A stretch of DNA of 64,000 nt from Aquipseudomonas alcaligenes NBRC 14159 (GCF_000467105.1 NZ_BATI01000020.1:1-64000); one strand, 5' to 3'. Counted from the first letter of the stretch, positions 36,310-47,731 are shown. Notes: generated by a model not told the origin, from the letters alone. Translations and numbers: made by a program.

Positions 36310-36597
36310 TTATTCGATGACTTTCGGCACGAGGAACAGGCCGTTTTCCACGGCCGGGGCGACGGCCTGGTAGGCGTCGCGCTGGTTCTGCTCGGTCACA
36401 GTGTCGGCGCGCAGGCGCTGGGTGGCTTCCAGCGGATGGGCCAGCGGCTCGATGCCGGTGGTGTCGACGGCCTGCATGGCGTCGATCAGGCCGAGGATGT
36501 TGTTGAGGGTGGCGGTGGTTTGCGGAATTTCGCTCTCGGTCAGGCCCAGGCGGGCCAGATGGGCGATTTTTTCCACGTCGGAGCGTTCGAGCGCCAT
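36310..36597 (-). CDS. gatC: Asp-tRNA(Asn)/Glu-tRNA(Gln) amidotransferase subunit C
   Basis: Small bridging subunit of GatCAB, 95 aa. It starts [23 protein letters not shown], the standard GatC N-terminus, and continues [27 protein letters not shown]; it wraps around GatA and GatB and stabilises the complex. First gene of the operon, divergent from mreB across 197 bp. Confidence 0.95.
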   Translation of the reverse strand: MALERSDVEKIAHLARLGLTESEIPQTTATLNNILGLIDAMQAVDTTGIEPLAHPLEATQRLRADTVTEQNQRDAYQAVAPAVENGLFLVPKVIE

Positions 36598-36709
36598 CGT
36601 GAGTCTCCAGAAAAACGGGCGGGGAACGGATGCCGCGCGGGGCGGTCAAAGGCCGCGAATTGTGGGCCATCGGGCCCGGAAAAGCAGGCAATTTAGCATA
36701 TCTGGCGCC

Positions 36710-36738
36710 TTGCCCAAAGGGCGGCTCGTTGATAGAGT
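36710..36738 (+). promoter_or_regulatory. Possible sigma-70 promoter of mreB
   Basis: TTGCCC at 36710-36715 and TAGAGT at 36733-36738 are separated by 17 bp and lie about 57 bp before the mreB ATG. The match is moderate. The 197-bp gatC-mreB gap must hold both divergent promoters; I see nothing else in it. Confidence 0.35.
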
Positions 36739-36782
36739 TTGCCGCACTTTTTTACCCAGCGTTTTGATCGCGCTCTGTCTAG

Positions 36783-37832
<1,050 letters not shown>

Positions 37833-37851
37833 TCCCCCCAGGGGTGAGCCG

Positions 37852-37886
37852 AAGCCGGAAGCTGGTCCTTCCGGCTTTGTGTTTTC
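37852..37886 (+). terminator. Rho-independent terminator after mreB
   Basis: AAGCCGGAAG and CTTCCGGCTT form a perfect 10-bp stem with a 6-nt loop, followed by TGTGTTTTC. It starts 20 bp after the mreB stop and probably acts as an attenuator in front of mreC. Confidence 0.75.
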
Positions 37887-38886
37887 TAGCCGTCAGTCGA
37901 GGGTAGCCGTCATCAAACCGTTATTCGCCAAGGGACCGTCGCTGGGCGTACGACTGCTGGTTCTGGTCGTGCTGTCGGCCGTGCTGATGGTGGTGGATGC
38001 ACGCTTCGAGGTGCTGCAGCCGCTGCGCTCGCAGCTCGGCCTGATCGTCGAGCCGACCTACCGCGTGGCCCGCCTGCCGATGACGCTGTGGGAGGAGGCG
38101 ACCCAGCAGATCGCCAGCCGCAGCGAGCTGGTGGCGGAGAACGAGAAGCTCAAGGCCGAAGCGCTGCTGATGCAGGGCCGCCTGCAGAAGCTGGCCACCC
38201 TCACCGAGCAGAACGTGCGCCTGCGCGAGCTGCTCAATTCCGCCGCGCTGGTGGAAGAAAAGGTGCTGGTCACCGAGCTGATCGGCGTCGACCCCAACCC
38301 CTTCACCCACCGCATCCTGATCGACAAGGGCGAGAAGGATGGCGTGTTCCTCGGCCAGCCGGTGCTCGATGCCCGTGGCCTGATGGGCCAGGTGGTCGAG
38401 GTCATGCCCTACACCGCGCGGGTGTTGCTGCTCACCGATACCAACCACAGCATCCCGGTGCAGGACAATCGCAACGGTCTGCGTGCCATTGCTGTCGGTA
38501 CTGGCAATCCGGAGCGCCTGGAGCTGCGCCATGTGGCCGACACGGCGGACATCAAGGAAGGCGATCTGCTGGTCAGCTCCGGCATGGGCCAGCGCTTCCC
38601 GGCCGGCTATCCGGTGGCCACGGTCAATGAGGTGATTCACGACTCCGGCCAGCCGTTCGCCATCGTGCGTGCCGTACCTACCGCGGCGCTCAATCGCAGT
38701 CGTTACATGCTGCTGGTGTTTACCGACGGCCGCACGGCGGAAGAGCGCGCCACCGAGGCCGCCGAGGCCCAGGAAGCCGCCGACCGCAAAGCCGAGGCCG
38801 CCACCGGGCAGTCTCCGGCAGTGCCGCCTGCTACCGTGCCGGCGCCGGCAACGCCGGTCGCTCCAGCTGCCGCAGGGAGTCAGTGA
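37879..38886 (+). CDS. mreC: Rod shape-determining protein MreC
   Basis: Periplasmic scaffold of the elongasome, about 325-335 aa. A membrane segment (LGVRLLVLVVLSAVLMVV) is followed by a coiled coil (about 70-110, ELVAENEKLKAEALLMQGRLQKL) and the double beta-barrel MreC domain with LIGVDPNPFTHRILIDKG and GLMGQVVEVMPYTARVLLLTD. A Pro/Ala-rich tail ends the protein. The start is odd: there is no ATG in the right place. The frame opens with a GTG at 37879 inside the mreB terminator without a ribosome-binding site. A GAGGG lies 8 nt before an ATC (37912) that begins IKPLFAKGPSLG, where I recall other Pseudomonas MreC proteins starting. The coordinates given use the GTG. It overlaps mreD by one base. 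Confidence 0.93.
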   Translation: MFSSRQSRVAVIKPLFAKGPSLGVRLLVLVVLSAVLMVVDARFEVLQPLRSQLGLIVEPTYRVARLPMTLWEEATQQIASRSELVAENEKLKAEALLMQGRLQKLATLTEQNVRLRELLNSAALVEEKVLVTELIGVDPNPFTHRILIDKGEKDGVFLGQPVLDARGLMGQVVEVMPYTARVLLLTDTNHSIPVQDNRNGLRAIAVGTGNPERLELRHVADTADIKEGDLLVSSGMGQRFPAGYPVATVNEVIHDSGQPFAIVRAVPTAALNRSRYMLLVFTDGRTAEERATEAAEAQEAADRKAEAATGQSPAVPPATVPAPATPVAPAAAGSQ

Positions 38887-39395
38887 TGGTCCAGGTCAAA
38901 CCGCGCAATTTCTGGGTGCTCTGGGCCAGTCTGCTGCTGGCGCTGCTGTTCAGCGTGGCGCCCATCCCGTTCAGCGAGCATCCGCAGCTGCGTTTCCTCG
39001 AACTGGGTCGGCCGCTGTGGCTGGCCCTGTTCCTGTCCTACTGGGTGCTGGTCCTGCCACAGCGGGTGGGCATGCTCACTGCCTGGTGCCTGGGACTGGT
39101 GGTGGATGTGCTCAATGGCACGCTGCTGGGGCAGAACGCCCTGATACTCACCCTGATCGTCTTCCTGGTGCTGTCGTTGCAGCGGCGTCTGCAGATGTTC
39201 CCCACCTGGCAGCAGAGCCTGGTACTGCTGGTGGTGTTCGGCATCGCCCAGCTGGTGCAGCTATGGCTCAACGCGCTCACCGGCAATCGTCCCCCGACCT
39301 TGGCGTTCGTCCTGCCGGCGCTGATCAGCGCCTTGCTCTGGCCCTGGGTGTTCGCCATTCTGCGGGGGCTGCAACGGCGCTTCGGGGTTTACTGA
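38886..39395 (+). CDS. mreD: Rod shape-determining protein MreD
   Basis: A 169-aa inner-membrane protein with about five hydrophobic segments. It starts at the ATG at 38886, one base inside the mreC stop (TGATG). It matches MreD by size, hydrophobicity and position, with RVGMLTAWCLGLVVDVLNGTLLGQNAL in the middle, the most conserved MreD stretch. It is a component of the elongasome with MreB and MreC. Confidence 0.95.
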   Translation: MVQVKPRNFWVLWASLLLALLFSVAPIPFSEHPQLRFLELGRPLWLALFLSYWVLVLPQRVGMLTAWCLGLVVDVLNGTLLGQNALILTLIVFLVLSLQRRLQMFPTWQQSLVLLVVFGIAQLVQLWLNALTGNRPPTLAFVLPALISALLWPWVFAILRGLQRRFGVY

Positions 39396-39434
39396 GGCGC
39401 CGCACCTCCTTACTCCAGACCAGGAGATGTCTGC

Positions 39435-40019
39435 ATGGCCTCGCTTCATCTGGCCTCGGCTTCCCCCCGCCGGCGCGAGCTGCTGGCGCAGATCGGTGTG
39501 CCCTTCGTCACGCTAATCGCTTCCATCGATGAAACGGCATTGCCCGGTGAGCCCGCCGAGCGCTATGTAGAGCGCCTGGCCAGGGAAAAGGCGCAGGCCG
39601 GGCTGGCCGCACTCAGCGACCCGACAGATGCCGTGGTTCTGGGCGCCGATACCGCCGTGGTGCTCGATGGGCGCATTCTGGGCAAGCCGGCCGACCGGGC
39701 CGAGTGCCTGGCCACGCTGGCCGCACTGTCTGGTCGCGAGCATCAGGTGCTGACCGCCGTGGCGCTGGCCAGCGCGCAGCGCATCGAGTCGCGGGTGGTG
39801 GCCAGCCGTGTGCGCTTCCGCCCGCTGCGTGCGGGCGAGGCCGAGGCCTATTGGGCGACTGGTGAGCCCTGCGACAAGGCCGGCAGTTATGGTATTCAGG
39901 GGTTGGCGGCGGTGTTCGTCAGCCAGCTCGAAGGCAGTTACTCGGCCGTTGTCGGCCTGCCGCTGTGCGAAACCGCGCAGTTGCTGGGGGAGTTCGGAAT
40001 TCCGTGCTGGCAGGCCTGA
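39435..40019 (+). CDS. maf: Maf-family nucleoside triphosphate pyrophosphatase (YhdE type)
   Basis: Cytoplasmic house-cleaning enzyme, 194 aa. It starts [21 protein letters not shown], the Maf signature with the SxSPRR substrate loop. The catalytic Asp72 lies in [13 protein letters not shown], and ASRVRFRPL and [15 protein letters not shown] carry further conserved residues. The YhdE subgroup hydrolyses dTTP, UTP and modified nucleotides. A GGAG site precedes the ATG. It lies between mreD and rng as in other gammaproteobacteria. Confidence 0.95.
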   Translation: MASLHLASASPRRRELLAQIGVPFVTLIASIDETALPGEPAERYVERLAREKAQAGLAALSDPTDAVVLGADTAVVLDGRILGKPADRAECLATLAALSGREHQVLTAVALASAQRIESRVVASRVRFRPLRAGEAEAYWATGEPCDKAGSYGIQGLAAVFVSQLEGSYSAVVGLPLCETAQLLGEFGIPCWQA

Positions 40020-40082
40020 CCTGCCGGCCCACAATAATGAGAATGGCGGTGGCCCCAGGCCGCGGCGCGCAGAGTAGGACGC

Positions 40083-41540
40083 ATGAGCGAAGAGATCCTG
40101 ATCAACATCACGCCGATGGAGTCGCGCGTGGCGGTGGTGGAAAACGGTGTGCTGCAGGAGGTGCATGTCGAGCGCACGCAGAAGCGCGGCATCGTCGGCA
40201 ACATCTACAAGGGCAAGGTGGTGCGCGTGCTGCCCGGCATGCAGGCCGCTTTCGTCGACATCGGCCTGGAGCGCGCGGCCTTCATTCATGCGGCGGAAAT
40301 CTCCAATCGCGAGGGTAGCGCCGTGGAGTCCATTGGTGCCCTGGTCCACGAGGGCCAGAGCCTGGTGGTGCAGGTGACCAAGGACCCGATCGGCACCAAG
40401 GGTGCGCGCCTGACCACCCACCTCTCGATCCCTTCGCGTTATCTGGTCTACATGCCGCGTACCGCGCATGTCGGCATTTCCCTGAAGATCGAGGACGAGG
40501 CCGAGCGCGAGCGTCTCAAGCAGGTGGTGGCCGATTGCGTGGCGGCCGAGGGCATCGAGGAGGTTGGTGGTTTCATCCTGCGCACCGCCGCCGAGGGTGC
40601 CGGCAAGGACGAGATCCTGGTCGATATCCGCTACCTGCGCCGCCTGTGGGAGCAGATTGCTGCGCAGATGAAGACCGCATCGACCCCCACGGTGATCTAC
40701 GAAGACCTGTCCCTGGCGCTGCGCACCTTGCGTGACCTGGTCAACCCGAAGATCGAGAAGATCCGCATCGACTCGCGGGAAACCTTCGGCAAGATCACCC
40801 AGTTCGTCGACGAGCTGATGCCGGAAATCGCCGATCGCCTAGAACACTACCCCGGCGAGCGGCCGATCTTCGACCTGTATGGTGTCGAAGACGAGATCCA
40901 GCGTGCCCTGGAGCGCAAGGTGCCGCTCAAGTCCGGCGGCTACCTGATCATCGACCCGGCCGAGGCGATGACCACCATCGACGTCAACACCGGCGCCTTC
41001 GTCGGTCACCGCACCCTCGAAGAGACTATCTTCAAGACCAACCTCGAGGCGGCCACCGCCATTGCTCGCCAGCTGCGCCTGCGCAACATCGGCGGGATCA
41101 TCATCATCGACTTCATCGACATGGAAGATGAAGAACACCAGCGCCAGGTGCTGCGCACCCTGGAGAAGCAGCTGGAGCGCGACCACGCCAAGACCAACAT
41201 CATCGGCATCACCGAGCTGGGCCTGGTGCAGATGACCCGCAAGCGCACCCGCGAGAGCCTCGAACAGGTGCTGTGCGAGCCCTGCAGCGCCTGCCAGGGC
41301 CGTGGCAAGCTGAAGACGCCGGAAACCATCTGCTACGAAATCTTCCGCGAGATTCTCCGCGAAGCCCGCGCCTACCAGGCCGAGGGCTATCTGGTGCTGG
41401 CCGAGCAGAAGGTGGTCGACCGCCTGCTGGACGAGGAGTCGGGCAACGTCGCCGATCTGGAGGCCTTCATCGGCCGTACCATCAAGTTTCAGGTGGAGAG
41501 CATGTATTCCCAGGAGCAGTACGATGTCGTGCTGCTCTGA
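40083..41540 (+). CDS. rng: Ribonuclease G
   Basis: Endoribonuclease of the RNase E/G family, 485 aa, without the long C-terminal scaffold of RNase E. It starts MSEEILINITPMESRVAVVENG. The S1 RNA-binding domain spans about 38-130 (GNIYKGKVVRVLPGMQAAFVDIG). The catalytic Mg-binding aspartates are in TIDVNTGAFVG (about residue 305) and IIDFIDM (about 345). The Zn-link region reads CEPCSACQGRG. It matures 16S rRNA 5' ends and degrades some mRNAs. Confidence 0.97.
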   Translation: MSEEILINITPMESRVAVVENGVLQEVHVERTQKRGIVGNIYKGKVVRVLPGMQAAFVDIGLERAAFIHAAEISNREGSAVESIGALVHEGQSLVVQVTKDPIGTKGARLTTHLSIPSRYLVYMPRTAHVGISLKIEDEAERERLKQVVADCVAAEGIEEVGGFILRTAAEGAGKDEILVDIRYLRRLWEQIAAQMKTASTPTVIYEDLSLALRTLRDLVNPKIEKIRIDSRETFGKITQFVDELMPEIADRLEHYPGERPIFDLYGVEDEIQRALERKVPLKSGGYLIIDPAEAMTTIDVNTGAFVGHRTLEETIFKTNLEAATAIARQLRLRNIGGIIIIDFIDMEDEEHQRQVLRTLEKQLERDHAKTNIIGITELGLVQMTRKRTRESLEQVLCEPCSACQGRGKLKTPETICYEIFREILREARAYQAEGYLVLAEQKVVDRLLDEESGNVADLEAFIGRTIKFQVESMYSQEQYDVVLL

Positions 41541-41553
41541 GGCGCTGCGCTGA

Positions 41554-44500
41554 ATGGGCCTGCTGATTCGGTTGCTGCGCGCGACGCTCGGTCTCTGTGC
41601 CCTGCTGCTGGTGCTTGCCGCGCTCTATGTGAGCCTGGGGCGAGAGCTGGTGCCGCTGGTCGCCGAGTACCGCGACGAGGTTCAGGCCCGTGCCCAGGCG
41701 GCAGTGGGCATGCCGCTGTCGATCGGCCATCTGGAAGGCGGCTGGAGTGGCTTCGACCCGATCCTCACCGCGCATGACGTGCAGCTCGGCGAAGGCGCCG
41801 CTGTGGTGCGCCTGGACCAGGTGCGGGTGGTGCCGGACATGCTCGCCAGCCTGCTGGCCCGCCAGCCGCGTATCGCCAACCTGCAGCTGGAGGGCCTGCA
41901 GCTCAGCCTGCGCCAGGCCGAGGACGGGCGCTGGACGGTCGAGGGCCTGCCGCAGCGCGAGCCGGCCGCAACGCCGCAGCCGCAGAAGCTGATCGATGCG
42001 CTGCAGATGGTCACCAAGGTGTCGTTGCTGGGCAGCCAGCTGACCCTGGAGCCGCGCGGGCGCGAACCTCTCAGCCTGACCTATATCGACCTGACGCTGC
42101 GCAGCGGCAGCGTGCGCCAGCATCTCGATGGCCGCCTGCTGCTGCCCGATGGCCAGCCGCTGGCTTTCGACCTCAAGGTCCAGCTAGACAGCCAGGACTG
42201 GCGCGCGAGCAAGGCCGATGCCTACCTGAGCCTGCCGCAGAGCGACTGGGCCGCCTGGTTGCCGGCCGGCCTCACTCGCGACTGGCACCTGGACCGCGCC
42301 CAGGCCGGCGGCGAATTCTGGCTGCAGTGGGTTGCCGGCCAGGTACAGCGCGGCGCGGCCCGCCTGCACGCACCGGAAGTACGCGGTGCCTACGCCAAGC
42401 GCAAGGCCGTGCAGGTCAGCGATCTGGCGCTGAGCGCCTATTTCGAGCGGCGCGCCGACGGCTTCGATCTGCTGGTGGACGGCCTGGCGCTGAGTCTGGG
42501 TGATACCCGCTGGGGCGAGGTGCAACTGGCCCTGAGCCAGCAGCTAGATGCCCAGGGGCAGGTGCAGCGCTGGGCGCTCAGCGCCGACCGCCTCGACCTG
42601 ACGCCTCTGAGCCCGGTGATTCTGGCCCTGGCACCGCTGCCCGATGCCGCTACCGAGGCTCTGGAAGCACTGCGGCCAAGTGGTGCCCTGCGCAACGTGC
42701 AGCTCGACTACCGCCCGCAGCTGAGCGATGCCTCGCGGGTGCGCTATTCGGCCAACCTGGAGCGCGTCAGCATTGGCGCCTGGCATGGCTCGCCAGCGGT
42801 GGAAAACGCCAGCGGCAGCGTGCGCGGCGACCTCGGTAGCGGCGAAGGGCTGGCTGCCAGCGAAAACTTCGGCCTGCACTTCCCCAACCTGTTCCCCGAG
42901 ATGTGGCGCTACCGCCAGGCGGGGGCGCGCCTGCTGTGGGAGCTGGACGAGGAGGGTTTCACCCTGCAGAGCCCGTACCTGCAGGTGGTGGGCGACGAGG
43001 GCCGGGTGGCGGGCGACTTCCTGGTCCGGCTGAAGAAGGACCCGGCGCAGGAGGACTACATGGACCTGCGTGTCGGTCTCAAGGACGGCGACGCGCTGCA
43101 GGCTAAAAAGTATCTGCCGACCCGCTCGCCAGGCCTGAGTCCGGCCCTGGCCGATTGGCTGCAGACGGCGATCCGTGCCGGGCATATCGAGGATGGCTGG
43201 TTCCAGTACCAGGGCTCGCTGGCCAAGGGCGCCGACGACGCGGCTCGCAGCATCAGCCTGTATTTCCTGGTGGACGGTGCCGAGCTGGCTTTCCAGCCGG
43301 GCTGGCCGAGCCTGCGCGAGGCGCGTGGCGAGGTGCTGATCGAAGACGATGGTGTCGATGTGCGCGTGCCGGCAGCCAGCATTCTCGACAGCCGGGTCCG
43401 CGACGTGACGGTCAGCATTCCCAAGGCCGCCAACGGCCAGTCGCCGCGCCTGGCGCTGGAGGGTGAGCTGGACAGCAGCCTGCCCGATGCCCTGAAGATT
43501 CTCCAGGAAGCGCCCATCGGCACCGCCGAGACCTTCGCCGGCTGGCAGGGGCAGGGACCGCTGAGCGGCAAGTTGAAACTGGATATCCCCCTGAGCCAGG
43601 GGCAGAAGCCACAGATCCAGGTGGACTTCGCCACCCAGGGGGCACAGCTGAAGATCAGTACCCCGGAACTGGAGCTGAGCCGGCTCGCCGGTGCCTTCCG
43701 CTTCAACAGCGCCAGTGGCCTCAGTGCGCCGGATATCCGCGCCCAGGTGCTCGGGCATGCGGTGCGTGGGCGGGCCCTGGCGCAGGGCGCGCGTGGCAAC
43801 GCGCGGACCCGCATCGAGGTCAATGGCCGGGTGGCGTTGAATCGCCTGAGCAGCTGGCTTGGTGTGACGCAGCCACTGCCACTCAGCGGTGAGCTGCCCT
43901 ATCAGCTGAGCCTGATCCTCGATGGCGGCGACAGCCAGCTGCGCGTCGACTCCAACCTCAAGGGGCTTGCGGTGAACCTGCCGGCTCCCTTCGCCAAGCC
44001 TGCCGCGGCTGAGCGCAGCACCAGCTGGCGTATGACCCTGCAGGGCCCGGAACGGCGCTACTGGCTGGACCATGGCGGCGTGGCCAACCTGGCGCTGGCC
44101 ACGCCGCCGGGGCAGTTCGGCAATGGTCGCGGCGAGTTGCGTCTGGGCGGCGATCCGGCGCGCCTGCCGAGCACGGCGGGGTTGCGGGTCAGCGGGCGTC
44201 TCGCTGCATTCGACTGGAGCGCCTGGCAGGCGGCGCTGCAGCCCTACCAGGCGCTGGCCGGTGACGGGCAGAATCGCAAGCTGTTTGCCGGTGCCGATCT
44301 GCGCATCGATCGTTTCAGCGGCTTCGGTACGCAGATCGAGAACCTGGGCGTGAAGCTGGCGCCGGTGCAGGGTGGCTGGCAGCTCGACCTGAGCAGTGCC
44401 CTGCTGGAAGGCCGGGTCGGCCTGCCCGATGCCAAAGGCGCGCCCATCGATCTCGACCTGGCCCGTCTCAGCTTCCCGCCGGCCCAGCCGCCCGAGGCTG

Positions 44501-45378
44501 GCGCGCCGGTGCCGGACAAATCGGACCCGCTGGCGACGGTCGACCCGCGGCAGATCCCGGCAGTGGATGTGCGCATCGCCAGGGTGATGCAGGGCGATGC
44601 GCTGATCGGCGCCTGGTCGCTCAAGGCCCGGCCCACCGCGCAGGGCGTGCGCTTCAGCGAACTCAAGCTCGACCTCAAGGGGCTCAAGGTTGGTGGCGAG
44701 CTGGGCTGGGAAGGTGCTCCCGGGAGCAGTGCCAGCTGGTACAAGGGGCGCATCGAGGGCAAGAATCTGGCCGATATCCTCAGCGCCTGGGGCTACGCGC
44801 CGAGCGCCACCAGCGAGCGTTTCCGCCTGGACATGGATACCCGCTGGCCCGGCTCGCCCGCCTGGTTCGGCCTGCAACGGCTGTCCGGCCGGCTGGATGC
44901 CAGCCTGCGCAAGGGCCAGTTCGTCGAGGTGCAGGGCTCGGCCTCGGCCCTGCGCGTGTTCGGCCTGCTCAACTTCAACTCGATCAGCCGTCGCCTGCGC
45001 CTGGACTTCTCCGACCTGCTTGGCAAGGGCTTCAGCTACGACACCACCAAGACCCTGCTGGTCGGCCAGGATGGCGTGTTCGATACCCGCGAGCCGCTGC
45101 GCGTGGTCGGCCCGTCCAGCACCCTCGAGCTGAACGGTACCCTGGACATGGCGCGCGAGCAGATCGACGCCAAGCTGCTGGTGACCCTGCCGGTGACCAA
45201 CAACCTGCCGCTGGCCGCGTTGATCGTCGGTGCGCCGGCCGTCGGTGGTGCGCTGTTCATTGCCGACAAGCTGCTGGGGGATCGAGTGGCCCGCTTCGCC
45301 AGCGTGCAGTACAAGGTCAAGGGGCCCTGGCAGGAGCCCGAGATCAGCTTCGAGAAACCGTTCGAGAAGCCGCGCTGA
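41554..45378 (+). CDS. yhdP: YhdP-family AsmA-like lipid transport protein
   Basis: A 1274-aa inner-membrane-anchored protein. One N-terminal membrane segment (about 8-28) is followed by a huge beta-rich periplasmic part typical of AsmA-like/RBG bridge proteins (DUF3971), closing with an AsmA_2-like C-terminal region: DFSDLLGKGFSYDTTKTLLVGQDGVF and LPVTNNLPLAALIVGAPAVGGALFIADKLLG. YhdP, TamB and YdbH are proposed to carry phospholipids from the inner to the outer membrane. The gene lies 13 bp after rng and runs toward the nitrilase and tldD genes, the usual Pseudomonas order. Confidence 0.93.
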   Translation: MGLLIRLLRATLGLCALLLVLAALYVSLGRELVPLVAEYRDEVQARAQAAVGMPLSIGHLEGGWSGFDPILTAHDVQLGEGAAVVRLDQVRVVPDMLASLLARQPRIANLQLEGLQLSLRQAEDGRWTVEGLPQREPAATPQPQKLIDALQMVTKVSLLGSQLTLEPRGREPLSLTYIDLTLRSGSVRQHLDGRLLLPDGQPLAFDLKVQLDSQDWRASKADAYLSLPQSDWAAWLPAGLTRDWHLDRAQAGGEFWLQWVAGQVQRGAARLHAPEVRGAYAKRKAVQVSDLALSAYFERRADGFDLLVDGLALSLGDTRWGEVQLALSQQLDAQGQVQRWALSADRLDLTPLSPVILALAPLPDAATEALEALRPSGALRNVQLDYRPQLSDASRVRYSANLERVSIGAWHGSPAVENASGSVRGDLGSGEGLAASENFGLHFPNLFPEMWRYRQAGARLLWELDEEGFTLQSPYLQVVGDEGRVAGDFLVRLKKDPAQEDYMDLRVGLKDGDALQAKKYLPTRSPGLSPALADWLQTAIRAGHIEDGWFQYQGSLAKGADDAARSISLYFLVDGAELAFQPGWPSLREARGEVLIEDDGVDVRVPAASILDSRVRDVTVSIPKAANGQSPRLALEGELDSSLPDALKILQEAPIGTAETFAGWQGQGPLSGKLKLDIPLSQGQKPQIQVDFATQGAQLKISTPELELSRLAGAFRFNSASGLSAPDIRAQVLGHAVRGRALAQGARGNARTRIEVNGRVALNRLSSWLGVTQPLPLSGELPYQLSLILDGGDSQLRVDSNLKGLAVNLPAPFAKPAAAERSTSWRMTLQGPERRYWLDHGGVANLALATPPGQFGNGRGELRLGGDPARLPSTAGLRVSGRLAAFDWSAWQAALQPYQALAGDGQNRKLFAGADLRIDRFSGFGTQIENLGVKLAPVQGGWQLDLSSALLEGRVGLPDAKGAPIDLDLARLSFPPAQPPEAGAPVPDKSDPLATVDPRQIPAVDVRIARVMQGDALIGAWSLKARPTAQGVRFSELKLDLKGLKVGGELGWEGAPGSSASWYKGRIEGKNLADILSAWGYAPSATSERFRLDMDTRWPGSPAWFGLQRLSGRLDASLRKGQFVEVQGSASALRVFGLLNFNSISRRLRLDFSDLLGKGFSYDTTKTLLVGQDGVFDTREPLRVVGPSSTLELNGTLDMAREQIDAKLLVTLPVTNNLPLAALIVGAPAVGGALFIADKLLGDRVARFASVQYKVKGPWQEPEISFEKPFEKPR

Positions 45379-45422
45379 GTGACTTGCGGTAGGATGCAGG
45401 TATCAACCGGACGGAAGTTTCC

Positions 45423-46277
45423 ATGTCCCTCGCCGTAATCCAGATGGTCAGCCAGGACGATGTCCTGGCCAACCTGGCCGCCGCCCGCCGCCTGCTGCAG
45501 CAGGCCGCCGAGGCCGGTGCGCGCCTTGCCGTGCTGCCGGAAAACTTCGCCGCCATGGGTCGCCGTGACCTGGCCGCGCTCGGCCGTGCCGAGGCGGAAG
45601 GCCGGGGGCCGATCCTGCCCTGGCTGCAGCAGACCGCCCGCGACCTGGGCCTGTGGATAGTCGCCGGCACCATTCCCCTGCCGCCGGACGGCCAGCCCAG
45701 TGCCAAGGCACATGCCTGTTCCCTGCTGATCGATGAGCACGGCGAGCGCGCCGCCCGCTACGACAAACTGCACCTGTTCGACGTGGATGTCGCCGATGCG
45801 CGCGGGCGCTATCGCGAATCGGACGACTATGCCTTCGGTGGACGCGTGGTGGTGGCCGACACCCCGGTCGGCCGACTCGGCCTGACGGTCTGCTACGACC
45901 TGCGTTTCCCCGAGTTGTATAGCCGCCTGCGCGAGGCGGGCGCCGAGCTGATCAGCGCCCCGGCGGCCTTCACCGCCGTTACCGGCGCGGCGCATTGGCA
46001 GGTGCTGACCCGCGCGCGCGCCATCGAAACCCAGTGCTATGTGCTGGCGGCGGGGCAGGGTGGTACGCACCCGGGTGGCCGTGAGACGTTCGGCCACTCG
46101 GCGATCATCGACCCCTGGGGCCGTGTGCTCGCCGAGCAGCCTCAGGGCGAGGCGGTGCTACTGGCCAGCCGCGATGCCGCCGAGCAGGCGGCGATCCGCC
46201 AGCGCATGCCGGTGGCCCTTCACAGACGATTCATCGCGCCGGAACAACCCGGTCCGGCGCCCACGGAGCAACCATGA
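45423..46277 (+). CDS. Carbon-nitrogen hydrolase (nitrilase superfamily, Nit1-like)
   Basis: A 284-aa cytoplasmic amidase. The Glu-Lys-Cys triad is visible as Glu40 ([12 protein letters not shown]), Lys115 ([12 protein letters not shown]) and Cys157 ([14 protein letters not shown]). The DKLHLFDVD and [10 protein letters not shown] sequences place it in the Nit1/NitFhit branch, whose members hydrolyse deaminated glutathione. That specific reaction is family inference. It overlaps tldD by 4 bp (ATGA), so the two are translationally coupled. Confidence 0.93.
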   Translation: MSLAVIQMVSQDDVLANLAAARRLLQQAAEAGARLAVLPENFAAMGRRDLAALGRAEAEGRGPILPWLQQTARDLGLWIVAGTIPLPPDGQPSAKAHACSLLIDEHGERAARYDKLHLFDVDVADARGRYRESDDYAFGGRVVVADTPVGRLGLTVCYDLRFPELYSRLREAGAELISAPAAFTAVTGAAHWQVLTRARAIETQCYVLAAGQGGTHPGGRETFGHSAIIDPWGRVLAEQPQGEAVLLASRDAAEQAAIRQRMPVALHRRFIAPEQPGPAPTEQP

Positions 46278-47731
46278 GCGATATCCTCGGCCGCGTCAGC
46301 GGTCATCTGCTGAGCCCCGGCAACCTGACCATCGAGCAGTTGCCGGCGATCCTCGGCGAACTGGCCGGCCCCGGCATCGACGCCGCCGATCTGTACTTCC
46401 AGAGCCAGGTCTCCGAGTCCTGGGTGCTGGAGGACGGCATCGTCAAGGAAGGCAGCTTCAACCTCGACCAGGGCGTGGGCGTGCGCGCCCAGTCCGGCGA
46501 GAAGACCGGTTTCGCCTACAGCAACGCCATCCATGCCGAGGCCCTGAGCCAGGCGGCGCGCGCCGCCCGCTCGATTGCCCGGGCCGGCCAGCAGGGCCGC
46601 GTGCAGGCCTTCGCCAGCCCAGCGGTGGTGGCGCTGTATGCTCAGGACAACCCGCTGGAAGTGCTGGAGCGCGCCGAGAAGGTCGAGCTGCTCAAGCGCA
46701 TTGACGTCTTCACTCGCAGCCTCGATCCGCGCATCAAGCAGGTCACCGTGAGCCTGGCCGGAGTCTGGGACCATGTGCTGGTGGCCGCCAGCGATGGCAG
46801 CCTGGGCGCCGACATCCGTCCGCTGGTGCGTTTCAACGTCAGCGTGATCGTCGAGCACAACGGCCGCCGCGAGCGCGGTGGTCACGGTGGTGGCGGGCGC
46901 AGCGACTATCGCTACTTCCTCGAACTCGATCACCACGGCGAGGAGCGTGCCAAGGGCTATGCCCGCGAGGCGCTGCGCCAGGCGCTGGTCAACCTGGAGG
47001 CGATTCCCGCGCCGGCCGGCACTCTGCCGGTGGTGATGGGCGCCGGCTGGTCCGGCGTGCTGCTGCACGAGGCGGTCGGTCATGGTCTGGAGGGTGACTT
47101 CAACCGCAAGGGCAGCTCGGCCTACAGCGGCAAGGTCGGTGAGCGGGTGGCGTCGAGCCTGTGCACCATCGTCGACGACGGCACCCTGGCGGGCCGTCGC
47201 GGCTCGCTGAGCCTGGACGACGAAGGCACCCAGACCCAGTGCACCACGCTGATCGAGAACGGCGTGCTCAAGGGCTACATGCAGGACAAGCTGAACGCAC
47301 GCCTGATGGGCGTGGCGCCGACCGGCAACGGCCGGCGCGAGTCCTACGCGCACCTGCCGATGCCGCGCATGACCAACACCTACATGCTGGCCGGCGAGAG
47401 CGATCCGGAAGAAATCATCCGCTCGGTGAAACGCGGCATCTACTGTGCCAACCTCGGCGGCGGCCAGGTCGACATCACCAGCGGCAAGTTCGTGTTTTCC
47501 ACCAGCGAGGCCTACCTGATCGAGGACGGCAGGATCACCGCGCCGGTCAAAGGCGCGACCCTGATCGGCAACGGGCCGGAGGCGATGAGCCGGGTATCGA
47601 TGGTCGGAAACGACCTGGCGCTGGATAGCGGTGTCGGCACTTGCGGCAAGGACGGTCAGTCGGTGCCGGTGGGCGTCGGCCAGCCGACCCTGAAAATCGA
47701 CGCGATCACCGTGGGCGGCACCGGCGCCTGA
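46274..47731 (+). CDS. tldD: Metalloprotease subunit TldD
   Basis: Catalytic subunit of the TldD/TldE protease, 485 aa. The HExxxH zinc site is HEAVGH with His265, Glu266 and His270, within [20 protein letters not shown]. The GGG-rich [17 protein letters not shown] and [18 protein letters not shown] sequences near the C-terminus are family marks. It forms a heterodimer with PmbA (TldE), encoded 0.6 kb downstream. The pair degrades unfolded peptides, matures microcin B17-type peptides and processes the CcdA antitoxin in E. coli. Its stop codon is the loop of a perfect hairpin. Confidence 0.97.
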   Translation: MSDILGRVSGHLLSPGNLTIEQLPAILGELAGPGIDAADLYFQSQVSESWVLEDGIVKEGSFNLDQGVGVRAQSGEKTGFAYSNAIHAEALSQAARAARSIARAGQQGRVQAFASPAVVALYAQDNPLEVLERAEKVELLKRIDVFTRSLDPRIKQVTVSLAGVWDHVLVAASDGSLGADIRPLVRFNVSVIVEHNGRRERGGHGGGGRSDYRYFLELDHHGEERAKGYAREALRQALVNLEAIPAPAGTLPVVMGAGWSGVLLHEAVGHGLEGDFNRKGSSAYSGKVGERVASSLCTIVDDGTLAGRRGSLSLDDEGTQTQCTTLIENGVLKGYMQDKLNARLMGVAPTGNGRRESYAHLPMPRMTNTYMLAGESDPEEIIRSVKRGIYCANLGGGQVDITSGKFVFSTSEAYLIEDGRITAPVKGATLIGNGPEAMSRVSMVGNDLALDSGVGTCGKDGQSVPVGVGQPTLKIDAITVGGTGA

